Part shown: positions 1-8,993 of the stretch, in pieces | Layout of the letters: each line of letters opens with the position of its first letter | Numbering within the stretch: the first letter of the stretch is position 1 | DNA from: Cyanophora paradoxa | Lineage: Eukaryota > Glaucocystophyceae > Cyanophorales > Cyanophoraceae | DNA length: 64,000 nt | Direction: 5' to 3' | Assembly: GCA_004431415.1 (NCBI GenBank) | Contig: QPMI01000612.1 | Span: 1 to 64,000, forward strand | Made by a program: the position numbers and the translations under genes | The notes under the pieces: model-generated | Told to the model about the DNA's origin: nothing | The model's database searches: none | The model's input: the letters and a program-made list of their open reading frames with translations, nothing else

Positions 1-430
1 TTTGCGATTTGCTGGTAGCAAACTATGAATTAAAGAACCCATCAAAAGCTTACATCTCTTCCACTCTCACCCTGTCACCACCTTTGGATGCTAATTGGTA
101 CAAACTTGCTGATGATGCCTTTACTGCCTCCTCCTCTGTGATAGGTAAAGAGCCCCACATGGCTCGACCTTCATCATTTGGCTGGGAAGCTGGGGCATTT
201 GCTCCAGAGCAGATATGGAGACCCCCACTGAGTACCTTCAAGTTGCTTTCCCATACACTTTTGAACTCTCTTCAGTGGTTGCCTATGGGTCAGGGACACC
301 AATGCTTTATAAAGACTTTCATGTGGCTACATCAACTAATGGGGTCAACTGGTCTTTTATTCGAGCAGAAGGGCAGAACAAAACATTTGTTTGTGAGAAT
401 ATAAACAATGCTAATAATCCGGCGATATAG
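1..430 (+). pseudogene. F5/8 type C (discoidin)-like domain protein, 5' truncated by window, frameshifted
   Basis: An open frame enters from the left edge and continues to about 210, where the reading shifts by one base into a second frame that ends at the TAG at 428-430. Joined in order, the pieces resemble a discoidin domain: GWEAGAF, then TEYLQVAF, then a strand ending STNGVNWSFI, the usual late YLQVDL and DGVNW signatures of F5/8 type C domains. These domains bind carbohydrates or lipids, so a receptor-binding or fibre role on the virion would fit, but that is inference. The break lies inside the domain, so this copy is probably non-functional. The family call rests on short motifs. Confidence 0.5.
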
Positions 431-466
431 CTTATTAAATGGTTACCCTCTCACATCAAGATGCTT

Positions 467-1823
467 CTACGTAGGGTTCTCTTGAGAATCAAGATGTTCG
501 CATTTATCCCCTTGTCTATGTGAATGCTCCCACAATGAGAGTCGATTTACAGTGCGTTTATTCGATAAACTCGAGCTGAAAAGAATTGTCATTCCGTTCA
601 TGTCAATGATTTCCCCAAAGTAGTCTCTAAACTCAACTGTTAATTCCCTTACCACCAGATGTCGGTCGTTAATTCGAATAAATCCCCATGTCACCATTAT
701 AGTAAACATAGCCTCCTATATCCTTGCTTAATTGGAGTCTCAGTATGGCGCCTTGGTTTTGTGGCGTGATTTTGGGACTAATTATGTCTGCTGGCAAAGG
801 GAGCAAGTTCTTTGACATGTAAATAAAGGTACTGCTCAGCGTTCATGTTGCCATCTATTGCTGTATAAACATATCTAAGAGGTGTGGATGAAAGTCTGGA
901 TCCCGAAAAGGTAGTTCCCCACAAGGGTGATTGAGTGTGATAGGTTTGCCATCATACTTTAGAAATTCTCAGGGCGATATGGAGATTGAGAGGGCGAATT
1001 GTCATCCATAAATGAAGACTGGAACTCAGTTGAGCTTAAACCCAAAAGCTTACCATGCGCTTATTGCTTGCTCTTATACGGAAAATCTGTTACTGTAGAA
1101 CTCCACTTTATAGTGGTTGGATGTAGATAATTTTGAATTCGAAAGCAACTGTTTTCCTGCTATAGTTTCCTCATAGAACACATAGTTCAATCCATAGTTG
1201 TATGGTTGGGTGACCCCAAATGTCCCTGATTGATATAACCGGTTGGCAGGGGGGAATGTTGTAAGTTACTGTTTCAGTGACAGAACTATCCTGATAGGTG
1301 AATTCCACTATTAAATGATCTGTTCCCACACTATTGTAATGCTGTTTGGAATTTCTGCGTAAATAACCCTACACTCTCGAGGTCTCTCTACTGGTGTTGT
1401 GAGGGCACCCTGTAAGAGTTTCGGTTTCACCTTGGCTGCGATCCCTGCTATCAACATTGACAAGCCGGTCATTTTAATATATGAATATAGATAAAAGGAT
1501 AATGCCCGTGGATACATTGAGGTGAGTTCTTTTAATACAATCTCTGGTGACGGTCCTACTTCAAGCTTTGTAGCTCGCTTCCAAACATATATGAGAATGT
1601 GAGGGCTGTCAGGCTGGTCTCGGCCGAATTTTATAATAGTATCCCTATGGTGAGTGTGAAACGCAACCAGGGATATTACAATTGATAATTCATTCAGCAT
1701 TTTTTGGAGTGAAGATTCGATGGTGCTGGCATTGATGGCATTCCAACTACTCGACAGCGGCCGGCTTTGAACCTTGGAAGCAATTAATAAAGCCGCAAAA
1801 AACCCATTCAAAGCCACCAGCAA
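467..1823 (-). pseudogene. Putative minor capsid (penton-like) protein, multiply frameshifted
   Basis: On the minus strand, protein-like sequence runs from about 1823 down to about 470 but changes frame at least five times (for example near 1318, in a C-run near 1250, near 1080 and near 700). Readable pieces include HLIVEFTYQDSSVTETVTY, PYNYGLNYVFYEET and a late segment FRDYFGEIIDMNGMTI. That last segment resembles the D-x-x-G-x-x-[IL]-D-[LM]-[NR]-G ending shared by Polinton and virophage minor capsid or penton proteins. The position next to the putative major capsid gene and packaging ATPase supports a virion role. No confident start codon remains. The alternative is an unrelated virion protein of beta-sandwich type. 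Confidence 0.4.
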
Positions 1824-2492
1824 TTGGTAAATGTAATTAATGCGAAATTCGATGATAGAGAGCCGGAACCATCTATTCGCTGTAAATGGGATGAGTCACT
1901 AAAACGATTATATTCCACTCAGAGAACCTTTCTATTAGCCTTCTCTAACGCTGGAAATCCAAACCAGAAAACGATCCAAAAGTTACTGAGTGCTGCCCGA
2001 TTGCTTGGTCTTGATCCCGGAAGATATGGAAATTCCCCAATTCAATCACAGTTTATAATGCTCTTACTGATGGCATCTTTACTGGTGAACGGGTGAATGG
2101 TATTTATATCTTCGTTTGAGCCTGAAAAGACAAGGACAGTGTTTTAATTTCAGAGTAAAAGAGTTGGGTGATTGTTCAGTGTGGGATGGTTCCTGACTGG
2201 TTACTTCCACAAAATCGTGGTTCCTGACAAGGACTATGGTGAGCATGTGTTTACAATTCGACAGAATCCACCACTTTACAAGTACTATAACAAAAAAATG
2301 GGTTTGTCTACATTCTCTGTGGATATAGTAAATGCTATAAACGAACCAATCGATTTTGAGGTCAACCTGTCCACCTCACATTTGAAATTCGATATGGGGA
2401 GGAGCCAGCAGGCGACCCTGTCTATGAATACTTTAAGATGCGGATGTCACAAAGTCATCCAACATATCCAATCATTGCGAGTTTTGGGTAAA
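1824..2492 (+). pseudogene. Unrecognised viral gene between capsid genes, frameshifted
   Basis: Protein-like sequence on the plus strand runs from about 1824 to a TAA at 2490-2492 in at least three frame segments. One segment holds NAKFDDREPEPSIRCKWDES. Another begins with GWFLTGYFHKIVVPDKDYG and includes AINEPIDFEVNLSTS. The last frame ends SHPTYPIIASFG. Breaks lie near 2095-2170 and near 2390. I recognise no family. Its place between the putative minor and major capsid genes suggests a virion component, but this is only positional. The start is not fixed: the 5' end abuts the divergent minus-strand gene with no clear spacer. Confidence 0.35.
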
Positions 2493-2545
2493 CACTAGGT
2501 TCATTCGTAATTTTTTTATGTTACAGTATAATAAAAGAGAAAATC

Positions 2546-3900
2546 ATGGATATTACGTCGACCCTCCAGCGCCTTTCGTTGAAAGAAGCCCTAACAACCC
2601 CAGAGGAGGCCAAGGCCTTCTTCTGGATAACTCCTAATGCTTGGTCTTGAATCCAAGTCTAAGCCCGTTCTTGTTGTTGTGAACCCGAGCAATACTTTTG
2701 AAAATAGTGTTGAAATCGCATTTCATTCAAACTCCCTCGCTACAATTTCTGTGGCAAACTGAACTTGCCTTCGACCTTCCAGCTATCACTTTGGTGATGC
2801 TGATCTTGTTCGAAATGGGTATACTCGCCCAGTTGGTGCTTTGGTTCAGCGACTTGAAATTACCTATGGGTCATACACCTACCATATCCCTTCTGATTCC
2901 TTGCTCATTTCCCTCTTGTCTATTATAGTGAGGATCAGCTTGCCAAAAAGAAGCGGTCAATGGGCATGCTTCACGGCATCCCGCCCATGGAACCAACCGA
3001 CTTGGTGGCTCATTCTTTGTTGAAATCCTGTGCCTTGGCTAAACCACTACCTACTCTTGGTGCTCTGTCTGGTGAAATGGTAGTAACTGTTTGGTTCAAG
3101 GATGTAGGGAAGGGTTATGTTGAGACTTCTTATGGTGGTCGTACTCTTCCTAAGGCTGGGGACACAGCCATTGATGGGGACAAGGACGATGGGCTGGCGT
3201 CGCACCTGCTGAATCTGTGCTGCACATGTTGGCCAAAACATCACCACTTTCAATCTTGGTGCGCCAAACGTTGAAATTAAAATTACTTCTCCTCGCCTTT
3301 ATATGTATGCTGTTAATGTGTCTGATGAGCTTTTCGCTACTGTTATTGAGAAGGTAAAGACAACTGGCATGGCTATCCTGCTCTGGATATTGATTTGTGG
3401 ATGTCAGTGATATGAAAGCCAAGGTCTTGCCCAACCCAATCGAGTTAACCTCTCCCAAATCTCAGGTCTCGTTTATGCTCTGCTTGTTTCAGTTCGTGAT
3501 AACGCTACTGTTGACAAAGCTAATGGTTCCCACAGTGTTCTCAAGACCTACTCCAACTCCAAAGATATTACTTTCACTGTGGAAATTAATGGTCAACGTC
3601 TCTATGCCACTGAGCCCATTCCACTGCTCAAAGGTGCTGAGCTGATTGCTGATGTCTTCAAATGCTCTAATATGGATAAGGTTGCTGATCGCTATGTTCT
3701 TTCAGGGCTCCATTCTGTCTTGATGGTGAGAAGGCTATTCGCAATGTTGCCCAGTCTGGCTATGTTGACCTGACCAATTCTTCATCTTCATTCCTCACTC
3801 TCTACATGCCCACTGACAAGGCAATTGATGTCAATGTTCGCGCTCTCATGCATAGTTTATCATTGTGGACAAGGACGGCTTAAGGCGAATCAATCTATAA
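2546..3900 (+). pseudogene. Putative major capsid protein (double jelly-roll type), multiply frameshifted
   Basis: The gene starts with the ATG at 2546 (MDITSTLQRLSL) after an AT-rich leader with TATAATAAAAG, and the best-supported end is the TAA at 3898-3900 after IIVDKDGLRRINL. About 450 codons are spread over many frame segments, with breaks near 2620, 2900, 3200, 3360, 3450, 3700 and 3855. Readable beta-rich pieces include VEIAFHSNSLATISV, GALVQRLEITYGSYTYHIP and DITFTVEINGQRLYATEP. Length, the alternating beta-strand pattern, and the position directly before the packaging ATPase fit the double jelly-roll major capsid protein of this virus class. No invariant motif defines that fold by eye, so the call is mainly contextual. 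The gene as it stands cannot make a full-length product. Confidence 0.45.
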
Positions 3901-3952
3901 ACCATATTCAGTCACATCGTATTATTTTATCTGGTTCTTTATAGAAGGAAGC

Positions 3953-4726
3953 ATGGGCGACTTGGACGAATTTAATGCTGGTGAGATGATAAATCCCCTT
4001 TCCGCGTTTTGGCAATTGGCAAATCTGCTACTGGTAAATCAGAGGCTGTAAGTATGGCTCAAGCAGCTTCATGATGCCAAAAAGATTGATGTCGTTTTGG
4101 TGGTGAGTGGAACAAGCTTTAATCATTTCTGGATAAGGTGGCCACATTACAATTGGGGAAATGGGACGCCCCTTACATTGCTAAATTGCTGGATGAAAGG
4201 CAAGAGAAAATAGAAAAGGGGAACCTGTAAACCAATTATGTGTTGTTTTGGACGACCTTATGACAACGAAATAGTAGATTTAACCCGAGATAAAATAATC
4301 GGAAGTCTTTACAGTCGTGGTAGACATTCGAAATATCTATTATCTGTATCACACAAAAGCTGAGGAAAGTCTCATCGACATTCGTGTCAACTCAGATTAT
4401 GCTATGTTCCTAAGCGCTGCCAATAGAAAGGAGCTTGAAGCCATTGAGGAAGAATACAATATAATGCGGGACAAAGATGTTTTCTATAAAATGTTTGAAG
4501 AATATGTACATTCCTATCAGTTTCTAATTTGGTCATCGCCGATTATTCTGTGAAATATTTCGTAGATAAAGCGGATTTGGTCAAAGATTTCCCATTTCCA
4601 CGGTTCCACAGGAAGCCAAAGAAGAAAGAAGATGAGCTTAAACCACCAGAGAAAGAAGAAGGGCGAAAAGAAGTCAAAAGCCAAGTTCATAGTAATAAGT
4701 TAATGCGATATAAACGCGGTCTATAA
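3953..4726 (+). pseudogene. A32/FtsK-HerA-type DNA packaging ATPase, frameshifted
   Basis: Start is the ATG at 3953 and the stop ends at 4726. A Walker A P-loop, GKSATGKS, is encoded at 4018-4041. A Walker B strand, CVVLDDL, lies near 4239-4256. It is followed by SLYSRGRHSKYLLSVSHK (4295-4350), the TRGRH-type sensor region typical of A32-like genome-packaging ATPases. These pieces lie in different frames, and a basic tail rich in Lys and Glu follows. This family pumps viral DNA into the capsid. It directly follows the putative capsid gene, as in Polintons and virophages. At least five frame breaks make it a pseudogene here, although the catalytic motifs themselves are still readable. Confidence 0.75.
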
Positions 4727-4754
4727 AAATATCTCTCACTTTAATAAAGACACA

Positions 4755-5494
4755 ATGCCCCCCAAACGCAAATAGGCATCCCTGCTGGGGCTGTTGGTTA
4801 TTCAGGCGGTGGTAACAATGGCTCCATTAACACAGACCCGCTTAAATTCAATGGAATGAATGAGATAAAGCCCTCACAACAGCAAGAGGATCCCCTTAAT
4901 GCCGCCTATGAGGAATCTTTTGATGACAAAGCCCCACAGACGTCCACCAGTGATCAGCTCAACATCTCCCTGAAGCTTCTAAAATGAAGGCTGTGGGTGA
5001 GGGTGCCAGGCGAATTATAGGTGCTGCTGATGAAAAGGTCTTGGGCTCCAAGATCTATCACTCACTCGCAAAGGTGAGGGTCTCAGTAAAGAATCAGACA
5101 AGGTTATCCAGTCTATGGCGGGTGAAGTCACATACAAGACTGCTCCCACCCAGAATATTCATCGAGTTCCCAAGGCTCAATGGGACGAAATGACTGCCAA
5201 GCTTAAAGATCTGGAAGCCAAATCAAGTGCCTTAGAGCAATATGTAACTGAGAAGAGAGAGAGATCCAAACTCAAGGAGATGCTAAGAAAGGAGGTGTTC
5301 AAAATGGGGATCACTGGGATTCCAGATAAACAGTTTATTGCCAAGAAAGAGAACCAAATTGATGAGCAAGCTGTTGATGAAATGAAAACAAAGACCCAAA
5401 GGGGACTATTGAGCCAGGTGCTACAAAGGCTGAGGTGGACAAAGGTGTAGCCCCCACAGTGTATAAACGACGGTTTGGCTTTGAGAAAAAATAA
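4755..5494 (+). pseudogene. Unrecognised viral protein with coiled-coil C-terminal half, frameshifted
   Basis: The ATG at 4755 opens with MPPKRK, then a TAG. Shifting frame restores a long reading of about 240 codons that ends at the TAA at 5492-5494 after YKRRFGFEKK. The first part is rich in Gly, Asn and Gln. The second part (about 5110-5400) is a charged helix with heptad-like spacing (AKLKDLEAKSSALEQYVTEK). At least four frame changes are needed, near 4772, 4975, 5080 and 5400. I recognise no family. The basic start and the coiled coil would fit a DNA-binding or scaffold protein of the virion, but this is speculative. Confidence 0.4.
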
Positions 5495-5513
5495 ACGTTT
5501 TTTCTATTATAAA

Positions 5514-5743
5514 TGGATGATACCATCAGTCTGGTTGAGTTCACCGTTGATAGTCCTGTTAGTGAGAGTTATATTAAGAGCGCTGTAGCAAACCAAAAAC
5601 GATACAGGAAGACCCAGAATATAGAGAGTTTAAGAAACAGCAAGCCTTGGCATCATATTATCGCCGAAGGGCACAAAAAGATGTTGTGAGGCCTATAGGG
5701 AGGCCAATTAAACATTATTTGACCACTGAGAGCAGCAACTGAG
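5514..5743 (+). pseudogene. Small unrecognised viral protein with one frameshift
   Basis: The ATG at 5514 follows an AT-rich leader (TTTCTATTATAA). The first frame reads MDDTISLVEFTVDSPVSESY and continues to a TGA near 5690. A one-base shift in the A-run near 5597 moves into a second frame that stays open longer and ends at 5741-5743 after HYLTTESSN, with the basic stretch YYRRRAQKDVVRP. The joined length would be about 76 residues. I recognise no family. It lies 19 bases after the preceding gene and 24 bases before the next, in the same direction. Confidence 0.35.
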
Positions 5744-5767
5744 TTATTTTGTCCTGTTACTTGTAAG

Positions 5768-6222
5768 ATGTGGCAATGGCTCCAACAATTGCTGGATATG
5801 TTTCATATACATGTGACCAGCAATTATAAGTGTAGCTGTTGTGATACTACTATTGACGTCAGCATTGGATCTTCCTCCCCAAGTGGATCCAGGAGTGGGT
5901 CTCCCTATGATGTGGTGCGCTCAACTGAGGGGCAAAGGGTAAGCTTGGAGAGTATTGAGAGGTGACAGGGGAGCAATTTGCTCAGGCTGTAAGCAGCGCT
6001 TGGATGAGTACCAAGGAAACCGTCTACATTAACACATTATCTGCCATCAGGGAGGGTTTAATCTCGTTTCCAAGCATGAGGAGATCGTTTGATATTTTTT
6101 GTAAAGCTGCTTTGATATGTGGAGACAGGGGGCTATTCGATGACCAGGTTGTACAGTTCTATAGAGACGCGATGTATGGAGTCACTCAATTCAGGGCTTG
6201 GAGACGTCAGCGCCAAATATGA
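5768..6222 (+). CDS. Two overlapping small viral reading frames, possibly one split gene
   Basis: The first frame runs from the ATG at 5768 to 5965 (65 codons) and contains a CSCC cysteine pair followed by a Ser/Gly-rich stretch. The second begins at a GTG at 5962, overlaps the first stop by four bases, and runs to 6222 (86 codons) with segments such as VTGEQFAQAVSSAWMSTKET and an Arg-rich end. Either they are two genes with stop-start coupling or, more likely given the state of the neighbours, one gene of about 150 codons split by a frameshift. No family recognised. It is the last gene before the repeat block. Confidence 0.35.
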
Positions 6223-6467
6223 GAGTTCAAAGGAGACCTCTACAAGGCGAGTATGGATGGGAGTTGTCATAATAATCTACTTTTAGGCAGCATAAAAATG
6301 CGAAAGGGCGGCTCTGCGTAGAGCTTGATGAGAGCTTCACAGGAAAAAAAAGAGCGCTCAAAACGGCCAATCTGGTGCCGAGATATTCGCGTTTGAAGTT
6401 CCTTAAGTGGCTCTAATTGAAAGTTTTAGAAACATTCTTATAGAGCTCTATAAGGAAAAAGCCGCTA

Positions 6468-6714
6468 TGCTGACGTAGCATGCGGCTTGCCTACTGCGAC
6501 TTAGGCCGCCATACAGTGCTACTGCTGACCTGTAGGCTGCCATACAGTGGCTACTGTTGACCGGTAGGCAGGCCGGCTTGCCTACTGCTGTACGGTAGGC
6601 GCGAGGGCTCTACCGGTAGGCGAGTAGGCAGGGCCCTACTGTCCTACCGCCGGCGGCCTGTGCCTACCGGTCTGCGGTAGACACGCGGGCTCGCCTACCA
6701 CTGCGGTAGGCTGG
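6468..6714. repeat. Degenerate array of CTAC/GTAG inverted motifs
   Basis: About 250 bp hold many copies of GCCTAC and its complement GTAGGC, often with CTACTG or CGGTAGGC, spaced irregularly at roughly 15-30 bp. Facing copies can pair into small hairpins. The unit is more degenerate than in the neighbouring 31-bp array and no single period holds throughout. Confidence 0.6.
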
Positions 6715-6721
6715 CTCATAT

Positions 6722-6874
6722 ATATGTATATGATATATATGAAAAAAAACAAGTTTTGGTAAAAACCACAGCGCCGTGATCGCCATGACGCGGCGAGTCC
6801 GAAAAGCTATGATATATATATATGTCATGTGACATCATAATATATCATATACATATATCATTATGGTATATACA
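6722..6874. repeat. ~150-bp direct repeat, copy 1
   Basis: This segment and 7215-7369 are nearly identical and in the same orientation. Both run from ATGTATATGATATAT through an A-run, ACAAGTTTTGGT, a GC core (GCGCCGTGATCGCCATGACG), GTCATGTGACATCATAATAT, to GGTATATACA. They differ at a few positions and in small A/T indels. The pair flanks the 31-bp array. Confidence 0.85.
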
Positions 6875-6964
6875 AGTCGCTCAAATTTAAGTCTTATAAG
6901 GTCTTATAAGAGTTGTCTTATAGAATTCTTTTCTAAAATCTTATATGGTCTTATAAGATTTAAT

Positions 6965-7211
6965 GTGCGTACTTTAGCTGGTACGCAGCCCACTGTGCGT
7001 ACCGTAGCTCAGTACGCAGCCCACTGTGCGTACCGTAGCGCAGTACGCAGGCCACTGTGCGTACCGTAGCGCCGTACGCAGCCCACTGTGCGTACCGTAG
7101 CTCAGTACGCAGCCCACTGTGCGTACCGTAGCGCAGTACGCAGGCCACTGTGCGTACCGTAGCCCAGTACGCAGGCCACTGTGCGTACCGTAGCGCCGTA
7201 CGCGCGAACGT
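6965..7211. repeat. Eight-unit 31-bp tandem array; each unit a potential hairpin
   Basis: Units start at 6965, 6995, 7026, 7057, 7088, 7119, 7150 and 7181. The first is 30 bp, the rest 31 bp, and the last diverges at its 3' end. Each unit holds the 7-bp inverted arms TGCGTAC and GTACGCA around a short centre (CGTAGC with variants), so every unit can form a hairpin. Centres vary (GCTCA, GCGCA, GCGCC, GCCCA), as do the joints (GCCCACT or GGCCACT), giving a higher-order pattern in which units 2-4 resemble units 5, 6 and 8. Confidence 0.9.
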
Positions 7212-7214
7212 ACA

Positions 7215-7369
7215 TATGTATATGATATATATATATAAAAAAAACAAGTTTTGGTGAAAACTACAGCGCCGTGATCGCCATGACGCGGCGAGTCCGGAAA
7301 GCTATGTTATATATATATGTCATGTGACATCATAATATATCATATACATATATCATTATGGTATATACA
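7215..7369. repeat. ~150-bp direct repeat, copy 2
   Basis: Second copy of the segment at 6722-6874, same orientation, with the same GC core and the same GTCATGTGACATC and GGTATATACA segments. Copy 2 has a longer AT run before the A-tract and GTGAAAAC in place of GTAAAAAC. It lies directly after the 31-bp array. Confidence 0.85.
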
Positions 7370-7556
7370 TATGGTATATGCGAACCTGAAAATATTCGTA
7401 GCTCGTCACCAGATCATCGTAGGGCTATGATATTGGGGTCTATAAATATCTACTTTTTACGAGGAATCCAACGGTGATAGGCACGCGGGATGAATCGGTG
7501 ATGGTAAGAGGGGTAGTTTCCAGTTAAAAAGATTTTCAATATTCAGGAAATTTCAG

Positions 7557-7820
7557 CTACCTGCCACGGGCTACCCTCTTTTTTATTTCGAGCAGCTTCT
7601 TCAGGATATATTTATCATCTCCTTCCAAGTATGGAAGGTTTTCCTGTACCGCTCTTGTCTGTTTCCAGACTTGTTTGAGCTGATGGAGGGTATGGAGTAA
7701 AATCTCTTCTTTGTCATTCTCATCCATCTCATTCACAATTCGCTCTGTCTCTCCATAGCGTTTCTGTAACTTCATTCTGCCTTTATTCCAGCTGTCATTG
7801 ACATTGATTCCCTTAAACAA
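7557..7820 (-). CDS. Small unrecognised viral protein, probably helical
   Basis: An intact frame of 87 codons on the minus strand reads MFKGINVNDSW and continues with a charged, largely helical sequence (KLQKRYGETERIVNEMDEND, then LLHTLHQLKQVWKQTR) to a basic end. No cysteines or catalytic motif are visible and I recognise no family. It lies downstream of the primase-helicase on the same strand and 44 bases beyond the next small gene, so the three could share a transcript. It is one of the few unbroken genes in the left half. Confidence 0.5.
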   Translation of the reverse strand: MFKGINVNDSWNKGRMKLQKRYGETERIVNEMDENDKEEILLHTLHQLKQVWKQTRAVQENLPYLEGDDKYILKKLLEIKKRVARGR

Positions 7821-7864
7821 TTATGGTGTTCTATTCTTTAAGTGTGGGAGGGAAGGATGGTTGC

Positions 7865-8105
7865 TTACAATTTCATGACTTTCTCCAGCTGAAATTTGTT
7901 TGTGGAGTAGGCATACCCCTCCATGCCATAGTTATCACATATGATGTTCTCATATGCCTCCATCAATCTGCGCAATTCTTTACTTTTCTGGGGGTTGATG
8001 TCTTGGGGGACTTCCTATACTCATCATAATACTGCTGCCTGACTGCCTCCCACAGTTCAACCATGTCCTCAAGGGGATGTCATCATAGCTGCTATCTGAG
8101 TCCAT
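7865..8105 (-). pseudogene. Small unrecognised viral protein with two frameshifts
   Basis: The minus-strand ATG at 8105-8103 opens MDSDSSYDDIPL. A frame change then gives DMVELWEAVRQQYYDEYRKS, and a second change gives LMEAYENIICDNYGMEGYAY, ending at the TAA at 7867-7865. Joined length is about 80 residues. The acidic start and helical body resemble no family I can name. The two indels suggest decay of this copy. Confidence 0.4.
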
Positions 8106-8993
8106 GGTGGTACTGGTGGGCTTATGTAAGACTGTTTGGGGGTTGGGGGTGTCAAGAATCAATTTTTGGTGGGCACTTGGGGGCTTGGCTCTTCACCATG
8201 CTATATGAAGATGTCCTTAAGTGCTGGTGGCCTACAAGCAGGTGGGGTGGATTTTGGGGGGGTTAGGGGACTCATGGTGAAGTTAGGGGGGGTTTCTGCC
8301 AACTGACGTCTTGTTGTTTAGGTTACCATTCTCAGTCTGGAAGGTGGGGTTTAGGGGGGATTAGGGGGTTGTGGAGTGGGTAGGGGGGTATTCTCTCACA
8401 ACTCTATATATTTCTGGCTTGTTGCTTAAAAATGAAAATGAGTTGGAGGCTATAGGAGTTATATATCCCCCCCTAACCCCCCTAACCCCCCCACATGTAT
8501 ACATTATTACCATTTCTGGTCATAAAACAACCAGAAAGTAAAAAACGATCCCCCCCCAGATCCCCCCCCAAACTTCTGGAAACCCCCCCAAACCCCCCCC
8601 AGGCCTATCATGAGCCCCCTAATCCTCCTCCTCTTCCAAGTGGTAGGGATGGAGAGAGGGGATGGGGGATAGGGGATGGGGGATGGGAAACCCATCCCCT
8701 TGAACTCGATTAGAAAATTTCAAAAAACAAAAACAAAATTATTTTTCTGAGAAAAGTCCCATCCCCCTGACTGGCTCCCATCCCCTACCCATCCCCTGAC
8801 TGGATATGGTCACAAATCAGCCACCTCCTTCCTTTTTCCCATCCCCTACCCATCCCCTCCCATCCCTCCCATCCCCCTACCCATCCCCTCAAACCACTCC
8901 TTACCAGACAGTCCCATCCCCTTCCATCCCCCTGACTATTCAAGATATCTCTTTTATAGATAAATGGAAAAAATGAGTAGAAGGAGGGCAGTC
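8106..8993. other. G-rich/C-rich low-complexity block, no gene
   Basis: From about 8240 to 8390 the plus strand is G-rich with runs such as TTAGGGGGGATTAGGGGG. From about 8465 it becomes C-rich (CCCCCCTAACCCCCC), with a short G-rich patch of GGGGATGGGGGAT units at 8650-8692. From 8755 to 8935 it is built of CCCATCCCC, CCCATCCCCTA and CCCATCCCCTGACTGG units. Open frames across it are shadows of these repeats. Several runs could form G-quadruplexes. No coding potential seen. Confidence 0.7.

Larger units (their letters stand above)
6223..7556. other. Non-coding repeat-rich block separating the virion and replication modules
   Basis: No supported gene lies here. The block alternates AT-rich stretches full of TATATG/CATATA with very GC-rich repeat arrays. 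It contains two repeat arrays and a pair of ~150-bp direct repeats (separate entries). Genes to the left point right and genes to the right point left, so both modules converge on it. A replication, recombination or regulatory role is possible but unproven. Confidence 0.7.

Noticed and set aside
1824-2492. Adenovirus-like (Ulp1) maturation protease, expected in this virus class
   Set aside because: No His-Asp/Glu-Gln-Cys arrangement could be seen in any frame here or elsewhere in the element. It may lie left of the window.
6965-7211. The 31-bp array as a CRISPR
   Set aside because: The units are contiguous, with no unique spacers between repeats. No cas genes are present and the surrounding DNA is eukaryotic/viral.
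7150-7247. Minus-strand frame over the hairpin array giving a repetitive Arg/Tyr/Ala peptide
   Set aside because: It is a translation of the 31-bp tandem repeat and has no start context or homologue that I recognise.
8340-8490. Telomere repeats (TTAGGG) marking a chromosome end
   Set aside because: The G-runs vary in length and are not a regular TTAGGG array. They lie inside the viral element with genes on both sides.
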